Source: Aquimarina spongiae (GTDB taxonomy: Bacteria; Bacteroidota; Bacteroidia; Flavobacteriales; Flavobacteriaceae). Taken from it: a stretch of DNA of 64,000 nt. Below, piece by piece: positions 35,389 to 42,134 of the stretch. The notes beneath the pieces are model-generated. The model had not been told where the DNA came from and made no database searches. It was given only the letters and a program-made list of their open reading frames with translations. The stretch lies in the NCBI RefSeq assembly GCF_900141785.1, contig NZ_FQYP01000012.1, forward strand, positions 45,294-109,293, given 5' to 3'. A program made the translations under genes and the position numbers. Numbering within the stretch: the stretch's first letter is position 1; each line of letters starts with the position of its first letter.

Positions 35389-36712
35389 ACCATATAGATT
35401 ACTAGCTGTTTTAGGGACGGTTTTGAGTTTCATCTCTTGTCAGCAACCCGAAGAAATTGAAATCTCTGCAGATCATTATCATACTGCCATAGATAACCTG
35501 ACGGCAGTAATGGTACATGATATATTCTCACCTCCTGTTGCTAGTAGAATATACAATTATCCTAATATAGCGGCCTACGAAATCATAGCGCAAGGAAATC
35601 AAGAATATAACACCTTATCAGGGCAGTTACATGATCTTAAACCTATACCGGTTGCCGATACCACTAGCGGAATTAATTTTAGACTGGCAGCATTGATTGC
35701 TTATCTGGAGGTAGGAAAGACATTGGTTTTTTCTGAACACCGAATAGCATCTTACCAGGATAGTTTGTATGGGGTTTGGGAAAAGAAAAATGCAAAAAGT
35801 TACGGTGCTTCCAAAACTTATGGATTACAAGTTGCGGCGCATATCAAAGAGTGGTTATCCAAGGATAATTATGCGCAGACCAGAACAATGCCTAAGTTTT
35901 CTGTAAATACTGAAGATCCATCCAGATGGCAGCCAACACCACCTGACTATATGGATGGGATCGAACCACATTGGAGAGAAATCAGGCCTTCAATCATTGA
36001 TTCGGCTTCTCAATTTACACCTTCTAGACACCCGGATTTCTCCTTAGAAAAAGAATCACCTTTTTACAAAGAACTTTTAGAAACCTATGAGGTGGGGGTA
36101 GCCATAAAAGAAGAAGGAGAAAGCTCAGAAAGAATTCAAATCGCTCGGTTTTGGGATTGTAACCCTTATGTGTCTACGCACAAAGGCCACTTGATGTTTG
36201 CCACCAAGAAGATAACTCCGGGAGCACACTGGATTGGGATATGCAAGATTGCCACCAGAAAAACAAATTCGGATTTTGAAAAGACAGTATATGCGTATAC
36301 CAAAACTTCGATAGCCATAGCTGATGCTTTTATAAGCTGTTGGGATGAAAAATATCGAAGTAATTTAATTCGTCCAGAAACGCTAATCAATCAGCATATT
36401 GATGAGAATTGGGAGCCTGTTTTACAAACACCTCCGTTTCCAGAATATACTAGTGGACATTCTGTAGTTTCTGGTGCTGCTTCTACGGTACTCACAGAGA
36501 TTTTTGGTGATGATTTTGCTTTTAATGATGATACCGAAATACCCTATGGTTTACCTATTAGGTCTTTCTTGTCTTTTAATAAAGCGGCAGAAGAAGCAGC
36601 TATTAGTAGATTGTATGGCGGGATACATTATCGGGCAGCTATAGATCTAGGTTTGGAACAAGGACGTAATTTAGGTAGTTTTGTGATCGCAAAACTTGAA
36701 ATGAAAAAGTAA
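35354..36712 (+). CDS. Vanadium-dependent haloperoxidase-like PAP2 lipoprotein
   Basis: A 452-aa lipoprotein (FISCQQ lipobox; an alternative ATG at 35372 keeps the signal). The fold is the PAP2/vanadium-haloperoxidase type. The oxyanion-binding residues are visible: Lys and Arg-Pro in KYRSNLIRPET, Ser-Gly-His in PEYTSGHSVVS (classical PAP2 has PSGH), and Arg and His in SRLYGGIHYR. Whether it is a bromo/iodoperoxidase or a phosphatase cannot be decided here, as vanadate and phosphate bind the same site. The ~450-aa length and 'E-Y-T-SGH' form favour the haloperoxidase side. It is coupled to the FG-GAP trio and followed by a GyrI-like gene 16 bp later. It would act in the periplasm or at the surface. 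Confidence 0.85.
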   Translation: MEKQKFMRFINKPYRLLAVLGTVLSFISCQQPEEIEISADHYHTAIDNLTAVMVHDIFSPPVASRIYNYPNIAAYEIIAQGNQEYNTLSGQLHDLKPIPVADTTSGINFRLAALIAYLEVGKTLVFSEHRIASYQDSLYGVWEKKNAKSYGASKTYGLQVAAHIKEWLSKDNYAQTRTMPKFSVNTEDPSRWQPTPPDYMDGIEPHWREIRPSIIDSASQFTPSRHPDFSLEKESPFYKELLETYEVGVAIKEEGESSERIQIARFWDCNPYVSTHKGHLMFATKKITPGAHWIGICKIATRKTNSDFEKTVYAYTKTSIAIADAFISCWDEKYRSNLIRPETLINQHIDENWEPVLQTPPFPEYTSGHSVVSGAASTVLTEIFGDDFAFNDDTEIPYGLPIRSFLSFNKAAEEAAISRLYGGIHYRAAIDLGLEQGRNLGSFVIAKLEMKK

Positions 36713-36728
36713 TTTTTAGGAAAAAATA

Positions 36729-37640
36729 ATGAAGAAAGTTGTAATTGGTATTTTGGTCATCTTAGTCGGAGTGGCAGTCTGGTTTTTAATGGTTAAAGAA
36801 CACGACCATGTAATCACATTTAATGCAAATGCGTCTCAAAGTAGCGTATATAACCATGTTAAGGATGCAAAATTTATTGATACCACTTCGATACAAGATA
36901 ATGCTATTATAATAGACAAGGTACTTTTCGAATCCTTTAAACAGGAAGTGCTTGTAGATAATCAAAAAGTTATTTTGGATTGGAAATTTAAAGCTGTAGC
37001 AGATACTATTACCAAAGTAAACGTAGGGATCATTAATACAGAAAATTCCATAAAACATCGTTTACAGGCTTTATTCAAGAAATCACCATTGGTAAAAACA
37101 GTAAAAGATGAGTTGATTTTGTTTAGATGGCAGTTTAGTAAGTATACTAATATGTTTAAAGTAACTGTTGATGGAGAAAGTGAAATGCCAGCAATGGAAA
37201 TAATTACTACAAATGCAAAGGTGAAACGAGATAAGAAGGCAACTGCTATGATGAAAGCAAACTCGTATCTATATCCTAAACTTGCTGAAAACAGTATTAC
37301 ACAGGATGGACCTCCCTTTGTAAACATAAAGAATTGGGATATAGAGGAAGATACTATTACGTTTGATTTTGGAATCCCTATTGCTCACAAGGACACCCTT
37401 CCCGATACAATTCCCAATATTGTATTTGGTAGCGTCAAGTCTCAAAAAGCTTTAAAAGCTACTTTTTATGGTAATTATGCTATTAGTGACGAAGCTTGGT
37501 TTGCCTTGTTGGATTATGCAAAAAGAGAAAACATCAAGTTGGATAACAAACCTTTTGAAGTATTTCATAACAATCCCATGGCTGGCGGAAATCAGCTAGA
37601 TTGGAAAGCCGAAATCTTTGTTCCTATTTTGGAGAACTAA
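36729..37640 (+). CDS. Membrane-anchored GyrI-like/AraC effector-binding-domain protein
   Basis: A 303-aa protein with one N-terminal membrane helix (VVIGILVILVGVAVWFLMV). The first part (residues 30-150) resembles an SRPBCC/polyketide-cyclase-like domain. The C-terminal ~140 residues look like a GyrI-like small-molecule-binding domain, with FDFGIPI, KALKATFYGNYAISDEAWFALLDYAKREN and FEVFHNNP plus a final WKAEIFVPI strand. Such domains bind small hydrophobic effectors. It is last in the plus-strand run, 16 bp after the haloperoxidase-like gene, and converges on the PAP2 gene. It may sense or sequester a product of that operon, but this is inference. Confidence 0.7.
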   Translation: MKKVVIGILVILVGVAVWFLMVKEHDHVITFNANASQSSVYNHVKDAKFIDTTSIQDNAIIIDKVLFESFKQEVLVDNQKVILDWKFKAVADTITKVNVGIINTENSIKHRLQALFKKSPLVKTVKDELILFRWQFSKYTNMFKVTVDGESEMPAMEIITTNAKVKRDKKATAMMKANSYLYPKLAENSITQDGPPFVNIKNWDIEEDTITFDFGIPIAHKDTLPDTIPNIVFGSVKSQKALKATFYGNYAISDEAWFALLDYAKRENIKLDNKPFEVFHNNPMAGGNQLDWKAEIFVPILEN

Positions 37641-37667
37641 GAAATTTGGTAGACTACTTCAAATAGA

Positions 37668-38543
37668 TTAGAATCTGCCAACGACTCCAACTTGTCCGGC
37701 ACCAAAGCTTAAATTCCATCGTATTTTGTTCTTTTTAGGATTGTATGCGTAGCGTTGTTCTTTTTTAAGGTAGTTATCAACGCTATCCACTACAGCGATA
37801 CTAATGGCAGCACCAAGAACAACATCTGTTAACCAATGCGCTCCAGACCAAAGACGTGATACAGGGGATAATAAACCTATTGCATAGATACCTCCTTTTA
37901 CATATGGATTTTGAAATTGCTTTGCCAAAGCGTGTGCAGTACTAATAGAAAGAATAGTATGTCCAGATGGGAAGGAGTGGTATCCCGCTTCATTAGACCA
38001 TAAACGAAAGCTGAGGTTTCCCTCGTCGGTATTTGGCCTTGCTCTCCCTACCAGCGTTTTGGTGAATGTCTGAAATACACCTCCCGCTGTCGCTGATGCA
38101 ATAAGAAGTACTCCTGTCTTTCTTATTTTTTCATTTTTAGTGATTAAGCCTATAGCATATATCCCTGTTGTTAATCCATAATTAACCAAAGGTTTTCCAA
38201 ATCGGAATCCTGTTTCCTCTACAAAATCGGGAACGCCTTCTGCCTGATTCGTAAAATAATCATTTGCTGGTTCATCCAAGGCAAGTAATGTCATAGTTCC
38301 AGCTACCACACCGCCAAAGAGGGCCCAGTCTTTTTCTTTCCATTTAAAAGGTTGAGTATATGCATGTTTTACACCTCCATATACAGACAATCCATCATAT
38401 TTGATAATCTGCCATGTCGTCATTTGTTCTGAGGAACGAGGAGTTCCAGAAGTGTTTTTCGTAGCAAGTGTATCTTGAGAAAAAGAAGGATAAGTGCTAC
38501 CAACCAGTAACATGCTTATCCATAGGGCTTTTATAACGTTCAT
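37668..38543 (-). CDS. PAP2 superfamily phosphatase
   Basis: A 291-aa protein with an N-terminal signal peptide and several hydrophobic helices. The three PAP2 motifs are complete: KTLVGRARPN, SFPSGHTILS and SRLWSGAHWLTDVVLG. This is the membrane-associated lipid phosphatase or phosphatidate/undecaprenyl-pyrophosphate phosphatase class. It belongs to the same superfamily as the haloperoxidase-like protein 1 kb away but has the classical PSGH motif. The last strands (WNLSFGAGQVGVVGRF) end in Phe, suggesting an outer-membrane-type tail. It is convergent with the GyrI-like gene and stands alone on the minus strand. Confidence 0.9.
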   Translation of the reverse strand: MNVIKALWISMLLVGSTYPSFSQDTLATKNTSGTPRSSEQMTTWQIIKYDGLSVYGGVKHAYTQPFKWKEKDWALFGGVVAGTMTLLALDEPANDYFTNQAEGVPDFVEETGFRFGKPLVNYGLTTGIYAIGLITKNEKIRKTGVLLIASATAGGVFQTFTKTLVGRARPNTDEGNLSFRLWSNEAGYHSFPSGHTILSISTAHALAKQFQNPYVKGGIYAIGLLSPVSRLWSGAHWLTDVVLGAAISIAVVDSVDNYLKKEQRYAYNPKKNKIRWNLSFGAGQVGVVGRF

Positions 38544-38883
38544 AGTAAAAGTTTGCTGAGCAAAAATAACAACTTATTCATAATTACCGACATACAGTGC
38601 AATTTTAAAAATTTGGAATTAGCATTATTTATAAAAATAAAACGCATTCCTGATTTGATTTAGGTTGAAAGTTATAGGAAGATCTTAGATCTATCGAATA
38701 GGGTAATATTACCGATTTTACCAATTTCCATATTAACACTGAAAGAAAATAGGAAAGAGATAAAGAAATTTGATAAGAGTCAAGATTAACACTTTTCAAC
38801 TTTATAGAAAGATGAACTATTTCCCCAAAGGGGTAATCCGAAAACCCTGAATAGAGTAGGAATAAAGTCTAAATAACAAGGAC
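38544..38883. other. 340-bp divergent spacer between PAP2 and the DUF1842-like gene
   Basis: No credible ORF. It contains a perfect 12-bp palindrome, GGTAATATTACC (38702-38713). A purine-rich AAGGAC lies a few bases before the ATG at 38884 and may be its ribosome-binding site. The promoter of the following cassette must be here. Confidence 0.45.
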
Positions 38884-39294
38884 ATGAGTACAGCACAGCT
38901 CGAATCAAACTCTGCAATTGCCGAAGCGTATTTGGCAAAAGGGACAATAGGAAACGTGGGTATGCCTGGAGCACCTATCGCCCATTTTTCTTTGGTCGTA
39001 GTCCCATCCAAAAACACGGTTTCAGGTTCTGTAGAAATCACCCAGGCGATCGAAAACGGAAATACCGGGATATTTTCGGTAAAAGGAAATATCCGATCTA
39101 CTGGATATGGTAAAGTTACCAAGATTGTAAATTTAGAAGGAGAGTATATCTACTCGTTCCCGCCACCAGCAATCGGTTCTATTCTGCAGAGATTTACTGC
39201 CTATATGGATATAGACGATTCATGGAATGGCCAAGGAGGGTTCTCTTATGGAGGAGGAAAAATAAATAATGTTCCTGTGTATTCAGAACACTAA
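38884..39294 (+). CDS. DUF1842-like small protein
   Basis: A 136-aa protein without signal peptide. It has the conserved run seen in DUF1842 proteins: GTIGNVGMPGAPIAHFSL, VSGSVEITQAI, GYGKVTKIVNLEGEY, SFPPPAIGSILQRF and WNGQGGFSYGG. The pattern predicts a compact beta-sandwich. DUF1842 proteins are small, of unknown function and mostly described from Proteobacteria, where they sit in clusters with other small unknown proteins. Here it is the first gene of a four-gene plus-strand cassette whose other members are large and lack known domains. My family call is from memory of the motif and should be treated as probable. Confidence 0.65.
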   Translation: MSTAQLESNSAIAEAYLAKGTIGNVGMPGAPIAHFSLVVVPSKNTVSGSVEITQAIENGNTGIFSVKGNIRSTGYGKVTKIVNLEGEYIYSFPPPAIGSILQRFTAYMDIDDSWNGQGGFSYGGGKINNVPVYSEH

Positions 39295-39351
39295 TTTTTA
39301 AAGAGAACAGTGCCATCGGTATTGTTCTCTTTTCTTTTAAAACCTAATGAT

Positions 39352-41022
39352 ATGAGTACCAATAATACATACCCAATAGTAAAAGTAACCAACAACTTAC
39401 CGCATGAAATCGAGATATATGATGTTTTTAATCCTTCAAAAGGAGGAGTAAAAGAGACGTATCAATATACTAAACTGAGCACAATTGCTTCAGGAGCGAC
39501 TTCAGATGTACAGACCATCAGAAAAGGATCTTTACTACAAGCCATGTTTACGGGAGTAATAGAACAACTTGATAATAAATACTATTATCAATTTCCGATA
39601 AAAACGATGTCAGCTATTCAATTCACCTTTGATAATCCACCACCTTTAACCTATAGCATAGAAACCAGTGATAAAGCGTCAACAATCCAATCTTTTTTGT
39701 TTCATCGCTTTATCATGGCGAATCCAAATTCGGCACTTACCAAAAATTTATACAGTGCACTCAAAAAGGGAAGTGTAGATAGCGTAAATGCTTTTTTTGC
39801 GAGTACAAAAAACTTCAAAAATTGTACGCTTAGCTCCTGGAATATTGTACAAACGTGGTTGCAGATGTTTACTTCAGGTTGGCAAGGCCCTTATTATTTG
39901 TATGAGGAAGCACCAACTCCTTTACCTGCCAATTACATTCCGGTTTTGATAGCTACCCTAAATATTGTGTCCAGTGCCAAAGAAAATTTAGCAACATTGA
40001 GTATGTGTAGCGAAGATGCAAAAGGGAATCCGGTTTTTGCCAATCCTCCTCAGCATACAACAGTGGTGATGAATGGAGATGGGACCATGGGGGATGATAA
40101 CCCCGGGCAAGATGTATCGGTTACGTTGACACCAGTATGGATGAATGTGATCCAAACAAGCATGAAAAAAGGAACTCCCGTTTCTAATTATTTAGCAGGA
40201 CCTGCGGTAACTGGTACAGTAGCAAACAAGAAAGTGGTGTCTTCACAAACTGCTAGGCAATTACCAGAAAGTAAAAAAATAAATACTAAGAAAACGTCTT
40301 CTTTTGATGCGTCGTTTGCAAAATTAGGTCAAATGGTAGGATTAATCGTCGGACTCCTCTTTTTGGGAGAATTTGCGATGAAAATAGGAAAGTCTGCCAA
40401 AGAAAAAGTGGATAAACTCAAAGAAAAAGCAAATTCGGATAAGGATTTTAAAGACGGAGAAGAAACAATCGACAAGACACCAGACCAGGAAGTAACGGCA
40501 GAAGCTACTTCAAAAGAATCAGAATTTAATACAGATGCCGAAGAAGTGTCCCAAAGCTATAACCAAACTTCAGAAGCACTTCAGGAGAATGTGATGACAG
40601 AAACTATGGAGGATACCTCTAAAAATATTCAAGAAGAATTAAGCAATCAAATAGAAGAAGGATATACCCCTACGCAAGATTTTGAGGATGCTGTAAGTGA
40701 TATGGAAAATTCTTTTGAAGAGATTAAAACAGATATAGAGAATGGTAATTTCTCTGAAGCCAATACCAAGTTGAGTGATGTTTCTGAAAATATGGATAAA
40801 ACATTGAAGGATAATGAGAGTAGCTTGGAAGATTGGGAAAAGTCATCTCTAGAGGAGTCTTCTGAAGCTGTAGACAATGCTGCAAAAGAATCTGATGCTT
40901 TGGATAAAGCACAAGAAGAGCACGATCAGGAAATAAAAGATGAGGCTGATGATTCTGGGTTTAACGAAAACGATGATATGCCTGAGACAGATTCGATCCC
41001 AGAAGGAGAAATGGCACTATAA
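39352..41022 (+). CDS. Unknown protein with shared N-domain, one TM helix and acidic coiled-coil tail
   Basis: A 556-aa protein from the ATG at 39352; a GTG 42 bp upstream would add 14 residues of a non-conserved hydrophobic stretch. Residues 1-190 form a beta-rich domain (VKVTNNLPHEIEIYDVFNP) ending in VNAFFASTKNFKNCTLSSW, shared with the 854-aa protein downstream. A central TM helix lies around residues 328-346 (MVGLIVGLLFLGEFAM). Residues ~350-556 are a strongly acidic coiled coil (Glu/Asp/Lys/Ser), with YTPTQDFEDAVSDMENS matching the next protein's APTEDFEDALEDLGKK. No signal peptide. I recognise no family. It could be a scaffold or effector with membrane-insertion potential. Confidence 0.75.
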   Translation: MSTNNTYPIVKVTNNLPHEIEIYDVFNPSKGGVKETYQYTKLSTIASGATSDVQTIRKGSLLQAMFTGVIEQLDNKYYYQFPIKTMSAIQFTFDNPPPLTYSIETSDKASTIQSFLFHRFIMANPNSALTKNLYSALKKGSVDSVNAFFASTKNFKNCTLSSWNIVQTWLQMFTSGWQGPYYLYEEAPTPLPANYIPVLIATLNIVSSAKENLATLSMCSEDAKGNPVFANPPQHTTVVMNGDGTMGDDNPGQDVSVTLTPVWMNVIQTSMKKGTPVSNYLAGPAVTGTVANKKVVSSQTARQLPESKKINTKKTSSFDASFAKLGQMVGLIVGLLFLGEFAMKIGKSAKEKVDKLKEKANSDKDFKDGEETIDKTPDQEVTAEATSKESEFNTDAEEVSQSYNQTSEALQENVMTETMEDTSKNIQEELSNQIEEGYTPTQDFEDAVSDMENSFEEIKTDIENGNFSEANTKLSDVSENMDKTLKDNESSLEDWEKSSLEESSEAVDNAAKESDALDKAQEEHDQEIKDEADDSGFNENDDMPETDSIPEGEMAL

Positions 41023-41043
41023 CAACATTAAAAAGATACAATT

Positions 41044-42096
41044 ATGATCATTACATGGTTTACAGATCCTTCTAAAGGAACATTTACAGAAGGAAGCGGA
41101 AAGTTTTCATCCTACTACCAATATGATACCGAAACAAAAAAGTTTGTGAGGATCAGATTAGAATTAGGGCGACAATCTAGTGGAAGTGACCTAGGAGAAA
41201 CGGGAGCTTTTTTTAAGAACAAAAGGGCTGTAGGTTTTTCTTCGATAGATTTTATAGAGAAGGTAGCAGAGTATCCTGATTCTGATTTTACAATAGATAA
41301 GTCCACGGGGAAATTATTGTTGAAAGGAGACCCCATGAGTACAACACCTACCACTGGAGATAATGTGGTAGATATGTCACCTGGACAAACGAAGCCACAT
41401 TTTGGGAATAGTGTGGCCTCAAAAGCCTTTTTGCCTCCCGATATTGAGCCTAAACATTTAAGCCTAATTGCCAATAATGCGATTGCTAATGGCGAAAGTG
41501 AAAGTTTTACTACAAAATCTGTTACGGGTACTCAACTATCCGATGCTTTAAAAGGAAAAGTATGTGATATTATGGGAGTAGAAGATTTTAACACAATTAG
41601 CGATGCTGACATTTTGAAAAAACTAAAATCTCAAATCGCCGAAATAAAAGAAGAATTAACCACTCCATCCAAAAAAACTATCGATAGCTCTTTGGAAGAT
41701 GTAGATAAACTGTTAAGCGGTATTAAAGAAAAAATGGAGACTGATGGTATAGCTCCAACAGAAGATTTCGAAGATGCTCTGGAAGATCTTGGGAAGAAGG
41801 TGAAAGCAGCAAAGGAGGCTTCTGAAAGTGGAGAAGGTGTCAAAAAGGCGATAACAGACTTAGAATCTTCTCGAGCTACATTAAAAGAAGCTGTAAAAAC
41901 CTTAAGTGAGGCTCATCAGAGTACGGTTGACGATTTGATAACGGGCAGTGATAAAGCTATTGAAACCGCACAATCGGCAAGCGACGAATGGGAACGAATA
42001 GACACCGAGTATCAGGAGTCAGAAGAAGCTTCTTCAATAAAAGAATACGAAGCCAGTATAGGTAACGAAGAGGCAGAACCGGTTGAACTCAAATAG
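41044..42096 (+). CDS. Unknown protein with small beta N-domain and acidic coiled-coil tail
   Basis: A 350-aa cytoplasmic-looking protein. The first ~95 residues are a beta-type domain (MIITWFTDPSKGTFTEGSGK... FVRIRLELG). A linker with TTPTTGDNVVDMSPGQTKPHFG follows, and residues ~180-350 form an acidic coiled coil. The tail carries APTEDFEDALEDLGKK, which aligns with the coiled-coil tail of the protein encoded 21 bp upstream. That supports a common ancestry or a shared binding partner. No signal peptide or TM helix. No known family. The gene order and 21- to 38-bp spacings place it in one operon with the 39352 and 42135 genes. Confidence 0.72.
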   Translation: MIITWFTDPSKGTFTEGSGKFSSYYQYDTETKKFVRIRLELGRQSSGSDLGETGAFFKNKRAVGFSSIDFIEKVAEYPDSDFTIDKSTGKLLLKGDPMSTTPTTGDNVVDMSPGQTKPHFGNSVASKAFLPPDIEPKHLSLIANNAIANGESESFTTKSVTGTQLSDALKGKVCDIMGVEDFNTISDADILKKLKSQIAEIKEELTTPSKKTIDSSLEDVDKLLSGIKEKMETDGIAPTEDFEDALEDLGKKVKAAKEASESGEGVKKAITDLESSRATLKEAVKTLSEAHQSTVDDLITGSDKAIETAQSASDEWERIDTEYQESEEASSIKEYEASIGNEEAEPVELK

Positions 42097-42134
42097 TTCA
42101 TACGTTGGTAAATATTTCATGAAAAAACAACACC

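Noticed and set aside
36962..37327. 121-codon minus-strand frame within the GyrI-like gene
   Set aside because: Antisense shadow with no homology; the plus-strand gene has signal helix and domain motifs.
38702..38713. GGTAATATTACC palindrome as a cassette operator
   Set aside because: A 12-bp AT-rich palindrome can occur by chance here, and its distance to the ATG (171 bp) is large, so I note it only in the spacer entry.
39310..39351. GTG start for the 556-aa cassette protein
   Set aside because: The extension is a hydrophobic, non-conserved stretch overlapping the spacer; the ATG at 39352 begins the shared domain.
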